From contig NZ_JAEKJZ010000005.1 in NCBI RefSeq assembly GCF_017309185.1, forward strand, positions 396,370-460,369: DNA of 64,000 nt, written 5' to 3'. Positions 55,219 through 63,340 of this stretch are shown here, one piece after another (positions within the stretch are counted from its first letter, which is position 1; each line of letters begins with the position of its first letter). The notes under the pieces are model-generated. The model had not been told where the DNA came from and did not search any database. It saw only the letters and a list, made by a program, of their open reading frames with translations. The stretch comes from Roseibium aggregatum (GTDB lineage Bacteria; Pseudomonadota; Alphaproteobacteria; Rhizobiales; Stappiaceae). The translations under genes and the position numbers were made by a program.

Positions 55219-57252
55219 ATGACACACGCGAATTCGACACGCACGAAGGACCCCTTGCTCCAGCCCCTGTCCATCAAGAAGCTGAAATTGCGCAATCGGA
55301 TCATGAGCACCTCCCACGCCTGCGGGCTGCACAAGGACGGATTTCCCCAGGAGGCCTATCAGGCCTACCACGAGGAAAAGGCGAAGGGGGGCGTCGGCCT
55401 GTCCATGTTCGGCGGTTCGTCCAATGTCGACATCGACAGTCCCAGCATCTTCCAGCAACTCAATGTCGGGACCGATGCCATTATTCCCCATTTCCAAAGA
55501 TTTTCGGAGCGCATGCATGCACAGGGCGCCGCGCTCATGTGCCAGATCACCCACCTTGGCCGTCGTGGAGACCCCTACGCCCAGGACTGGCTTCCCCCGA
55601 TCGGTCCCTCGCCAATCCGCGAGACGCTCCATCGCGGCATCCCGCGCGAGATGGACGAATACGATATTGAGCGGGTCGTGAAGGCCTACGGTCAGGCAGC
55701 CCGGCGCTGCGAGGAGGGCGGCCTTGACGGCATCGAGACGCTTGCGTCCGGCCATATGATCGGCCAATTCCTGTCGCCGAAGACGAACAAGCGAACCGAC
55801 CGGTTCGGCGGTTCACTGGCAAACCGCTTGCGCTTCGCGCTGATGGTTCACGAGGAAATCCGCCGTAATGTCAGCGACGATTTCGTTGTTGGAATGCGGT
55901 ATGTGGTCGATGAAGGGATAGACGGGGAGCTGACGCCGGAAGACTGCGTGGCAGCCGCTCGAATGCTGGAGCGCGCAGGTGCCGTGGACTTCTTCAACGC
56001 GCTCTACGGCTCGATGGACACATCGCGTTCGCTTTCGGAGGAAGTCTTTCCAGGCATGGGTACGCCTGCGGCACCTTGGGTCGCAGCGGTCGGGCGGTTC
56101 AAGCGCGAGGTCGGTCTGCCGGTCTTCCATGCGGCGAAACTCTCGGACATGGCCTCGGCCCGGTATGCGGTTTCCGAGGGTCATGTCGACCTCGCCGGCC
56201 TCACGCGGCCGCAGATCGCAGATCCGCATATGGTTGCGAAACTCATGCGCGGAGAAGAACACCGCATCCGTCCCTGCGTCGGGGCGGGCCACTGCCAGTC
56301 TCCCCACCGTCCGAAATGCCTTCACAATGCGGCGACAGGGCGGGAGTTGACGATGGGACATGAAATCAGGAAAGCCGAAAAGCCGCGCCGCGCGGTTGTC
56401 GTCGGCGCAGGGCCGGCCGGTCTGGAGGCGGCGCGCGTGCTCTGCGAACGGGGACACCAGGTTCAGATCTTCGAGGCGGCGCCCCAACCGGGCGGACAGA
56501 TGCTGCTCGCCGCCAGCAGCTGGCGCCGGGACCTGATCAGCACCATCGAGTGGCGCCTGGCCGAACTCGAGATCCTGGGCGTTCGGGTTGCCTGCAACAG
56601 GTACATGGACGCACACGATATCATGGCGCTCGACCCGGATCTCGTGATCCTGGCAACCGGTGGAATTCCGCAGACCGGCTTCGGTCACGGCGACGATCTT
56701 GTTCTGAGCACCTGGGATATCGTCGGACGGCAGGTGAAACCCGCCGGCGACGTTCTCGTTTGGGACAACACCGGCCGGCATCCGGCTTTGCTCGCTGCCG
56801 GCGCGGCCCTGGCGGAAGGAGCAAGAGTGCAGCTTGCGACAATCGACACGACTGTCGCGCAGGATCTGGTCTATCCGGAATCCACTCGCTGGCACAAGGA
56901 GTTCGCCAAGGTGGACCTGCGTTCTCAGGGACATATGCGCCTGACGTCCGTCACGCGCCAGGGCAACCGGCTCGAGGCAACACTGCTCAACGAACTCACC
57001 CACGAAAGCGAACGGCGCCTGGTCGACCAGGTTGTCGTGGAAATGGGCACTCTTCCGATGGACGACCTGTTTGAAGAGCTCAGAGGCCGGGCAGGAAACA
57101 AAGGCGTGACGGACATTCACGCCCTGCGGGACCTGAAGCCACAACCGCGCGCCGCCGAAGGGTTCGAACTGCACAGGATCGGGGATGCTCTCGCCTCCAG
57201 AAACGTCCACGCCGCCGTCTATGACGCCTTGCGGCTTTGTTCGGTGAGCTGA
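55219..57252 (+). CDS. Old-yellow-enzyme/FAD oxidoreductase, N-demethylase-like (FadH/StcD/DgcA family)
   Basis: A 677-residue fusion: an N-terminal FMN TIM barrel (MSTSHACGLHKDGFPQEAYQAYHEEKAKGG, GGLDGIETLASGHMIGQFLSP, TNKRTDRFGGSLANRLRF) and a C-terminal FAD/NAD domain (AVVVGAGPAGLEAARVLCERG). Between them the iron-sulfur loop reads RPCVGAGHC-...-KC: C353, C359 and C367 are present but the second Cys of the usual four is Ala356, as in several amine demethylases of the stachydrine/dimethylglycine type. Oxidative demethylation or dehydrogenation of a methylated amino acid is the best guess, fitting the upstream ABC importer. Confidence 0.88.
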   Translation: MTHANSTRTKDPLLQPLSIKKLKLRNRIMSTSHACGLHKDGFPQEAYQAYHEEKAKGGVGLSMFGGSSNVDIDSPSIFQQLNVGTDAIIPHFQRFSERMHAQGAALMCQITHLGRRGDPYAQDWLPPIGPSPIRETLHRGIPREMDEYDIERVVKAYGQAARRCEEGGLDGIETLASGHMIGQFLSPKTNKRTDRFGGSLANRLRFALMVHEEIRRNVSDDFVVGMRYVVDEGIDGELTPEDCVAAARMLERAGAVDFFNALYGSMDTSRSLSEEVFPGMGTPAAPWVAAVGRFKREVGLPVFHAAKLSDMASARYAVSEGHVDLAGLTRPQIADPHMVAKLMRGEEHRIRPCVGAGHCQSPHRPKCLHNAATGRELTMGHEIRKAEKPRRAVVVGAGPAGLEAARVLCERGHQVQIFEAAPQPGGQMLLAASSWRRDLISTIEWRLAELEILGVRVACNRYMDAHDIMALDPDLVILATGGIPQTGFGHGDDLVLSTWDIVGRQVKPAGDVLVWDNTGRHPALLAAGAALAEGARVQLATIDTTVAQDLVYPESTRWHKEFAKVDLRSQGHMRLTSVTRQGNRLEATLLNELTHESERRLVDQVVVEMGTLPMDDLFEELRGRAGNKGVTDIHALRDLKPQPRAAEGFELHRIGDALASRNVHAAVYDALRLCSVS

Positions 57253-57279
57253 CACTAGGTGACGGATGATGTTCACTGA

Positions 57280-57385
57280 GGACTCACCCATGAAGCGCTG
57301 GCCATGAAGACCCCTGCTGAAGTCTACAGGCCGACATCGAAACAGTATCAGGGTCTGCCGGACCTGGACTGTCCCTTCCATGATC
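57280..57385 (+). pseudogene. IS481-like transposase/integrase C-terminal fragment
   Basis: In one frame the sequence reads HEALAMKTPAEVYRPTSKQYQGLPDLDCPFHDR, matching the conserved C-terminus of IS481/integrase-core transposases (HEALGMKTPAEVY...PYRGLPELDYPFHD). A stop lies just before it and nothing of the catalytic domain is present, so it is a remnant. It runs directly into a fragment of another IS family. Confidence 0.7.
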
Positions 57386-57505
57386 GAGAACTACTTCAGC
57401 AAAATCAGAGAGTTCAGAGGCATCAACACACGAAACGACAAAACCGATGCCAGCCATGAAGCCTCATGGACTCTCGCCGCAACGATCATCGTATTGCGCT
57501 GTATT
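57380..57505 (+). pseudogene. IS5-like transposase C-terminal fragment
   Basis: From 57380 a different frame reads MIENYFSKIREFRGINTRNDKTDASHEASWTLAATIIVLR, resembling the IS5-family transposase C-terminus (IENFFCKLKNFRRIATRYDKT...). Only about 42 residues remain, joined to the IS481-like piece with a few bases of overlap. This indicates successive insertion and decay. Confidence 0.65.
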
Positions 57506-57591
57506 TTCACAAACCCTGGATCGTCAAAACAAATTTTGACCGGATCATTTTGACGTGCCTTTTTTTGAGAACACCCATTCCCGCTCACTGG

Positions 57592-58482
57592 TCAGGAAGA
57601 CAGTTTAGCGGACGTTTTCGCCCGGTTTTCCCGAAGCCAGCTGAGAAAGCTATCGCTCTGGCGCGACACCGGCCTGGGACAGTGCAGCGTGTAGGCACCC
57701 AGCACAATGTCTTTTGTCGCGGGCAGTGCGAGTAGCCTGCCCGATGTCAGGTCGTCCTCGATGATAAAGTATGGTGCCAGAACCATGCCCAGCCCTGATA
57801 TGGCGCCACGAAGGGCCGCGTCGTCCAGATCGAACTGGCCAGCGTAGTTGAGCCGTGTCGAGGCCTTGCCGTTCGATTCCAACCAGAGCCTCCAGTCCCA
57901 GTTTCCTCGAGCGCTTTGCAATGCGGGTATCTGCGCCAGATCCGTGGGATCGGCGATTTTAGAAAGGAGGTCGGGAGAGAGGTAGGGACGGCAACGATCC
58001 TCAAACAATATTTCAGCGTCGGACGGACCGGTTCCGGCGGGATGGTAAGCAATCGCAATGTCCGTCCCGGTATCGCCTGGGGTTCCAGATTGCGCGGTCG
58101 TCTCGATGCGAATGTGGAGATCGGGATGTTTGTTATGGAAGTGTTCGAGCCGTGGGATGAGCCATCGCGTCGCGAGCGTAATCGGCACCAAGACTGAAAC
58201 ATCATCGACACCTGACACCGCTGCCTGAATCGCGTGTTCGATGCCCTGCAGCCCTGGTCGCAGGCGCGACGCGAACTCAGCGCCGATATCCGTGAGGCAA
58301 ACGCTGTTGTTGCTGCGATTCAGCAGTTGCACGCCCATCGCCGTTTCCAGGCTACGGATCTGGTGACTGACGGCGCCCGGCGTGACGCCGAGCATCGCCG
58401 CCGCCAGCTTGACACTGCCGCCGTCGGCAACCTCGAGGAAGACACGGATCGAGTTCAGCGAAATCCGGTTAGGCTTTAGCAT
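57592..58482 (-). CDS. LysR-family transcriptional regulator
   Basis: A 296-residue LTTR with HTH (about 6-65) ISLNSIRVFLEVADGGSVKLAAAMLGVTPGAVSHQIRSLETAMGVQLLNR and a GcvA-like effector domain (VSVLVPITLATRWLIPRLEHFHNKHPDLHIRIETTA). It is divergent from an EamA transporter over 92 bp that contain an inverted-repeat operator candidate. It therefore probably regulates that transporter. No relation to the neighbouring IS fragments is implied. Confidence 0.93.
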   Translation of the reverse strand: MLKPNRISLNSIRVFLEVADGGSVKLAAAMLGVTPGAVSHQIRSLETAMGVQLLNRSNNSVCLTDIGAEFASRLRPGLQGIEHAIQAAVSGVDDVSVLVPITLATRWLIPRLEHFHNKHPDLHIRIETTAQSGTPGDTGTDIAIAYHPAGTGPSDAEILFEDRCRPYLSPDLLSKIADPTDLAQIPALQSARGNWDWRLWLESNGKASTRLNYAGQFDLDDAALRGAISGLGMVLAPYFIIEDDLTSGRLLALPATKDIVLGAYTLHCPRPVSRQSDSFLSWLRENRAKTSAKLSS

Positions 58483-58559
58483 GAGGAATTTTCACTCAAG
58501 GATAAAAACTCTCGTTTGATACTAATGAAATTATGGTCAGAATTGGAAGTGAAATCCTC
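58483..58559. promoter_or_regulatory. Inverted-repeat operator candidate between LysR and EamA genes
   Basis: GAGGAATTTTCACTC at 58483-58497 and GAAGTGAAATCCTC at 58546-58559 are near-perfect inverted copies of each other (GAGGA-TTTCACT) about 50 bp apart. They lie in the 92-bp divergent gap. This fits a two-site LysR-type control region, but binding is not demonstrated. Confidence 0.5.
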
Positions 58560-58574
58560 TTAGAGTGAGAAATT

Positions 58575-59447
58575 TTGCAGCATACTAATTATCTTCCTGC
58601 GGTCCTTTGGGTTCTGCTCAGTACTTGGCTTTGGACGTTGATCTTTGCCGCCGCAAAGTTTGCGGACGGGTCAGTCGGTGCATTTCAGATCACCTTTCTG
58701 CGTTACGTCGGCGCTCTGGCGACCGTCCTTCTTCTGGCGCACTGGCGAGGCGGACTGCTCGCACATCGCAGTTGCCAACCGGCCGCCCACTTTCTTCGGG
58801 CGCTCTGCGGGTCATCCGCCGCGGTGGCGATCACCTGGGCATCTGCACATATGCCAATCGCGGATGCGACCGCATTCGGCATGCTCTATGGTGTCATCGC
58901 TGTCCTTTTGGGCGTCGTCTTCCTGAAGGAACGGCTGAACCACAGGCTCCGATGGGCTATCGCTTTGTCTCTGGCAGGCACCGTGATCGTCATCGTCGGA
59001 AAAGGGGCTTTCCGCGAAGCGCTTCCGGCCGCCCCGGCATTCGCCGCCGCTGCAAGCGCATGTCTTCTTGCTGTCGAAGGGCTTCTGATCCGCATTCTCG
59101 GGCAAAGCGAAAAGGCCCTGAGTGTGATGCTCTACGTTTGCTTCTTTGGTCTCTTCCTTATGGCCGCACCCGCCTACGCCAACTGGCAATCCCTCAATGT
59201 AGAAGCGGTATTTACCTGCATTCTGTTGGGACCGGTCTCAATCGGAGCGCAATACGCCACGATCCGTGGGTACAGATCGGCGCCGCTGTCAGTCGTCGGG
59301 CCGGTCGACTACACATGGATCGTATTCGCCGCGCTCTTGGGCTTCGTGGCCTTTGGTGAGAGGTCGGAAACCACCACACTCGTCGGAGGAGCACTGATCG
59401 TGCTAGGTGGCGTTTTGCTGGTGCGAACAAGCAGCCCGCCGCAGTAG
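58575..59447 (+). CDS. EamA-family (DMT superfamily) metabolite transporter
   Basis: A 290-residue, ten-helix transporter made of two EamA repeats. Helical segments include LWVLLSTWLWTLIFAAAKFA, GMLYGVIAVLLGVVFLKERL (with conserved KERL), ALSLAGTVIVIVGKG, and the second copy DYTWIVFAALLGFVAFGERSE. The TTG start is the first available and has no clear ribosome-binding site. It probably exports a metabolite, under the divergent LysR gene. Confidence 0.88.
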   Translation: MQHTNYLPAVLWVLLSTWLWTLIFAAAKFADGSVGAFQITFLRYVGALATVLLLAHWRGGLLAHRSCQPAAHFLRALCGSSAAVAITWASAHMPIADATAFGMLYGVIAVLLGVVFLKERLNHRLRWAIALSLAGTVIVIVGKGAFREALPAAPAFAAAASACLLAVEGLLIRILGQSEKALSVMLYVCFFGLFLMAAPAYANWQSLNVEAVFTCILLGPVSIGAQYATIRGYRSAPLSVVGPVDYTWIVFAALLGFVAFGERSETTTLVGGALIVLGGVLLVRTSSPPQ

Positions 59448-60121
59448 AGACACCGTTTCATGCGTCCTCCCGGGGCCGTGCCGACGCGCATCAAAAACGT
59501 GTAGGCTTTTCACAGGCGGAAACAATCGTCTCCCAAAGCCACTACTCACCTAATGGCAACTGAGTGCGCATCGCTGCCTTCGAACACTGTGTGCCTTGAA
59601 ACAACTCGGCCCAGGGACCGTCCGCACATGGATGGCTAAGGGCATGGATACCGGGCTTGAAAATTCGTTCGCGTTGGCCTGACTTCATAAGAAGGCTCCG
59701 GAAGCGCAACGTATTTATGAAAAATGGCGGAGAGAGGGGGATTCCACTCCGCTATACCCAGAGAGCGCAGGACTCCGCCAATTCTTCAAGGCGGCCAACG
59801 GGTTACGATACCCGAAGCGATACCGCGGCCGATACCAAGCGTCAACATACCTTGTCCGTCGTCAGGGTATTCGGAACAGAAGGCTGTGTGATCTACCTGA
59901 GCGTTTGGTTCGTCTTCAACGATTAGAGGTGAAGGCGACAACAGAAAGCCGAAGCAGCTGGTCGCTGAGCGGGCGCTTAACCAATGTGATGTTTTCGCTC
60001 GGACTGGCGGTCAATGGATGAGGGGATGGGTAATGGGCGGTGTTGAAGAAAAGGACACTGCCGCCTAGAGTAGAATTTGAACAGTTGGTTACTTTAGGAA
60101 ATAAAATTGCTGGTTGGTTAA
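59448..60121. other. 674-bp gene-free stretch with tRNA-Ser-like 3' end
   Basis: No supported gene. Small ORFs here (for example 59657-59926) have no family features. The notable item is the tRNA 3'-end-like sequence at 59725-59744. Base composition drops towards 60000-60121, leading into the AT-richer 5' part of the repeat-protein gene. A promoter for that gene should lie near 60020-60110, with an AT-rich TTTAGGAAATAAAATTG just before the start. Confidence 0.5.
59725..59744 (-). other. tRNA-Ser 3'-end-like sequence, candidate attachment site
   Basis: On the - strand 59744-59725 reads GAATCCCCCTCTCTCCGCCA, which matches the T-arm/acceptor end plus CCA of bacterial tRNA-Ser genes. The rest of a tRNA does not follow upstream, so it is not a full gene. 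Tyrosine integrases commonly duplicate such tRNA 3' ends, so this may be one att site of a genomic island. It is inferred and unverified. Confidence 0.4.
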
Positions 60122-63088
60122 ATGACATCCGCAGAAACGCGCGAGAATGCGGTTGATGGCGAAGCGGCTGATGCGCAACAGGCCGACGAAGCCGCCCGTG
60201 GCAGCCTAATTGAAGATTCAAGTAACGATCTGCCGAAGCCGCGGATTAATAGGTGGTTCAGTTACTTTGATCTCCCAAAATTTATTGTGTTGGGCGCAGC
60301 GGTCCTTGCGACTTGGTTTTTCCTGGGCAGTGAAATTCTAAGTTTTGCAGAGGGTGCTTTCCCTTCGGGTAAGGAAGCTATTGTCCTAGGCTTTCTTTCT
60401 TTTCTCTATTTGGTTGGCATTGCCTACCTTTGCATAAATCCCAGAAAGGATAAGCAAGCCGACAAACCCAATGTTGTCCGACCGGATGATCTGGAAGTGC
60501 TTGCGTATCAGCTGGCCAGAGATCTGCGCAAGCGTGCGAAATGGCTACGCCGGGGCGGCTATGCTTTTATCGGTGCGGTAATCCTGACTGTTGTGGGCGC
60601 CTGTGCGATTTATTTTTGGCTGCCAGAGTACACAAGGACACAGCGTCAGGAAGATATCCAGTTTGACATCAATGTGGCCAATCAACTGAATGAAAATCTG
60701 CGGAGCCAAACCCGGGCGCAGCAGATCAAGATCGACGATCTCCGCAGCGATGCGATTGCCGTGCGCGACACTTTTGAGGCCAAGGTGAGGGCCGCAAATG
60801 ACCTGCCGGAGCCTCGGATCGATGTGCCGAGTTTCTACTCGGTGGCCTTTTCGGCTGATGGCCAGCGGGGCCTGGCCGTGGGGCGGATTGGCACGATCCT
60901 GTTGTCGCAGGATGGCGGTGAGAGCTGGTCGGCGCAGGCCAGCGGCACGTCCGAGGCTCTCTTCTCGGTTGCCTTTTCGGCTGATGGCCAGCGGGGTCTG
61001 GCCGTGGGGGACAGAGGCACGATCCTGTTGTCGCAGGATGGCGGTGAGAGCTGGTCGGTGCAGGCCAGCGGCACGTTCGAAAACCTCCGCTCGGTGGCCT
61101 TTTCGGCTGATGACCAGCGGATCCTGGCCGTGGGGTGGAGTGGCACGATCCTGTTGTCTCAGGATAGTGGTGAGAGCTGGTCGGCGCAGGCCAGCGGCAC
61201 GTCCGAAAATCTCATATCGGTTGCCTTTTCGGCTGATGGCCAGTGGGGTCTGGCCGTGGGAAACAATGGCACGATCCTGTTGTCTCAGGATGGCGATGAG
61301 AGCTGGTCGGCGCAGGCCAGCGGCACGTCCGAGGATCTCTTATCGGTGGCCTTTTCGGCTGATGGCCAGCGGATCCTGGCCGTGGGGTGGAGTGGCACGA
61401 TCCTGTTGTCTCAGGATGGCGGTGAGAGCTGGTCGGTGCAGGCCAGCGGCACGTCCGAAACTCTCTACTCGGTCGCCTTTTCGGCTGATGGCCAGCGGAT
61501 CCTGGCCGTGGGGGATCGTGGCACGATCCTGTTGTCTCAGGATGGCGGTGAGAGCTGGTCGGCGCAGGCCAGCGGCACGTCCGGAACTCTCTACTCGGTG
61601 GCCTTTTCGGCTGATGGCCAGCGGGGTCTGGCCGTGGGGGATCGTGGCACGATCCTGTTGTCTCAGGATGGCGGTGAAAGCTGGTCGGTGCAGGCCAGCG
61701 GCGCGCCCGGAACTCTCTACTCGGTGGCCTTTTCGGCTGATGGCCAGCGGATCCTGGCCGTGGGGTGGAGTGGCACGATCCTGTTGTCTCAGGATGGCGG
61801 TGAGAGCTGGTCGGCGCAGGCCAGCGGCACGTCCGAGGATCTCTACTCGGTGGCCTTTTCGGCTGATGGCCAGCGGGGTCTGGCCGTGGGGGATCGTGGC
61901 ACGATCCTGTTGTCGCTTGATGGCGGTGAGAGCTGGTCGGCGCAGGCCAGCGGCACGACCGGACTTCTCCGCTCGGTGGCCTTTTCGGCTGATGGCCAGC
62001 GAGGCCTTGCTGTTGGGGAAAGAGGCACGATCTTGTTGTCGCAGGATGGCGGTGAGAGCTGGTCGGCGCAGGCCAGCGGCACGACTGGATTTCTCCTCTC
62101 GGTGGCTTTTTCGGCTGATGGCCAGCGGATCCTGGCCGTTGGGGAAAGTGGCACGATCCTGTTGTCGCTTGATGGCGGTGAGAGCTGGTCGGCGCAGGCC
62201 AGCGGCACGACCGAGGATCTCATCTCGGTGGCTTTTTCGGCTGATGGCCAGCGGGGCCTGGCTGTTGGGGAAAGTGGCACGATCCTGTTGTCGCTTGATG
62301 GCGGTGAGAGCTGGTCGGCGCAGGTTAGCGGCACGTCCGAGAATCTCCTCTCGGTGGCCTTTTCGGCTGATGGCCAGCGGGGTCTGGCCGTGGGAAACAA
62401 TGGCACGATCCTGTTGTCTCAGGATGGCGATGAGAGCTGGTCGGTGCAGGCCAGCGGCACGTCCGAAACTCTCTACTCGGTGGTCTTTCCAGGCGAAAGC
62501 GGGAGAGCACTGGTGGTTGGTGCAACTGGGTACATCGGTTGGGTGCGGCTGCCTGTCGGCCAAGACATTCTCTCTGTGACCGAGGTCACGGATATCCGAA
62601 ATCTGATTGATGCCTATCCTGAGATTGCCAGCGTTGACAAAGGACCCTTTCTAACCCAGCTCGACGATATTGAAAAAGATCTGGCGTTGGAACGGGGCAT
62701 CCAGACGACATTGAATAATCGGCTGGTCACATCGGAAAACACGGGATTGGTACCCGAGCAACCCATGCTGTTCGGGCAGCGTTTCGATCTAACGGAGACG
62801 ATCACGCGGGTTGGACTGGTGGCGCTGATGTTGTTCCTGGTCAGCGTGTTTTCAGCTCTTTACCGCTACAATCTGCGGCTTTCCGCATTCTACGATGGCA
62901 GGGCGGATGCACTGATGATGCTTTGGTCTGATGACCACGCACACACTTTGGCCGAACTTGCAGAACTATTCAGCGTCAACGGTATCGAATTTGGGAAGGC
63001 GAAATTGCCGACCGACAGCGTGATCAACCTTGCTCGGGACGCTATCAAGTCGCTTCCAAAGGCGGGGAAAGCGGGTGGAACGGGCTGA
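60122..63088 (+). CDS. Four-TM membrane protein with 14 Asp-box (BNR/YCF48-like) propeller repeats
   Basis: A 988-residue protein of unknown function. An N-terminal polar tail is followed by TM1 (about 53-73), TM2 (about 86-105), a basic loop, TM3 (about 147-167), and a helical linker (about 172-230). From residue 240 come 13 near-identical 42-residue repeats (pattern SVAFSADGQRGLAVGDRGTI then LLSQDGGESWSAQASGT) plus one degenerate unit. SxDGGxSW is the Asp-box. TM4 is at about 897-916, followed by a ~72-residue cytoplasmic tail. The positive-inside rule puts the repeats in the periplasm. The repeats resemble YCF48/HCF136-type photosystem assembly propellers. The first ~240 codons look AT-richer than the rest of the window. 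Confidence 0.85.
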   Translation: MTSAETRENAVDGEAADAQQADEAARGSLIEDSSNDLPKPRINRWFSYFDLPKFIVLGAAVLATWFFLGSEILSFAEGAFPSGKEAIVLGFLSFLYLVGIAYLCINPRKDKQADKPNVVRPDDLEVLAYQLARDLRKRAKWLRRGGYAFIGAVILTVVGACAIYFWLPEYTRTQRQEDIQFDINVANQLNENLRSQTRAQQIKIDDLRSDAIAVRDTFEAKVRAANDLPEPRIDVPSFYSVAFSADGQRGLAVGRIGTILLSQDGGESWSAQASGTSEALFSVAFSADGQRGLAVGDRGTILLSQDGGESWSVQASGTFENLRSVAFSADDQRILAVGWSGTILLSQDSGESWSAQASGTSENLISVAFSADGQWGLAVGNNGTILLSQDGDESWSAQASGTSEDLLSVAFSADGQRILAVGWSGTILLSQDGGESWSVQASGTSETLYSVAFSADGQRILAVGDRGTILLSQDGGESWSAQASGTSGTLYSVAFSADGQRGLAVGDRGTILLSQDGGESWSVQASGAPGTLYSVAFSADGQRILAVGWSGTILLSQDGGESWSAQASGTSEDLYSVAFSADGQRGLAVGDRGTILLSLDGGESWSAQASGTTGLLRSVAFSADGQRGLAVGERGTILLSQDGGESWSAQASGTTGFLLSVAFSADGQRILAVGESGTILLSLDGGESWSAQASGTTEDLISVAFSADGQRGLAVGESGTILLSLDGGESWSAQVSGTSENLLSVAFSADGQRGLAVGNNGTILLSQDGDESWSVQASGTSETLYSVVFPGESGRALVVGATGYIGWVRLPVGQDILSVTEVTDIRNLIDAYPEIASVDKGPFLTQLDDIEKDLALERGIQTTLNNRLVTSENTGLVPEQPMLFGQRFDLTETITRVGLVALMLFLVSVFSALYRYNLRLSAFYDGRADALMMLWSDDHAHTLAELAELFSVNGIEFGKAKLPTDSVINLARDAIKSLPKAGKAGGTG
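60839..62560 (+). repeat. 126-bp coding tandem repeat, 13 full copies plus one degenerate
   Basis: The unit of 126 bp (42 codons) begins at tcggtggcc (60839) and recurs in exact phase to 62477, where the last copy diverges. Most of each unit is nearly identical at the DNA level, with a few variable codons (after AVG: RI, DR, WS, NN, ER or ES; SA or SV before QASG; and the last five residues). Units 4 and 13 share the rare NN plus DGDESW variant. Confidence 0.97.
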
Positions 63089-63340
63089 GGAAAATTTTCA
63101 TGCGGGAAAGTTTGAGCGGACGGGTCTTCAATTTCTGACCCATTCAATTGAAGAAGTTCGATCACGAGCGACTGCGTCGGTGAGGATAGTCAAATCAATG
63201 TTCATCATGATCTCCGGTATTTGGCCTGCTTGAAACCGATTTCTGGCGACCGGCGGCAATCTCAAAATGCCGAAGGCGGTTTTTTGGACGGGCAGTGATG
63301 GATACCGTTTGAACTCACGCCGTTACCGTCGTCAGGACCG
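63089..63340. other. Intergenic stretch between repeat protein and IS
   Basis: No gene is recognised. A hairpin (CTTCAATT at 63126-63133, AATTGAAG at 63146-63153, 12-nt loop) lies about 40 bp after the repeat-protein stop and might serve as its terminator, though no U-tract follows. The segment 63341-63400 is close to the expected right end of the IS element. Confidence 0.4.

Noticed and set aside
59640..59830. Complete tRNA-Ser gene on the - strand
   Set aside because: Only the last ~20 bases match a tRNA; the D-arm and anticodon arm cannot be formed from the adjacent sequence.
59657..59926. 89-residue small protein in the gap
   Set aside because: Its sequence overlaps the tRNA-like site and has no family features; no clear ribosome-binding site.
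60839..62560. CRISPR-like or satellite array
   Set aside because: Units are contiguous, in-frame and 126 bp long, with no short direct repeats separated by unique spacers.
60798..62579. Second + frame of 593 residues and - frames of up to 407 residues in the repeat block
   Set aside because: The 126-bp unit has no stop in several frames, so every copy stays open. The frame with Asp-box motifs and flanking membrane helices is the real one.
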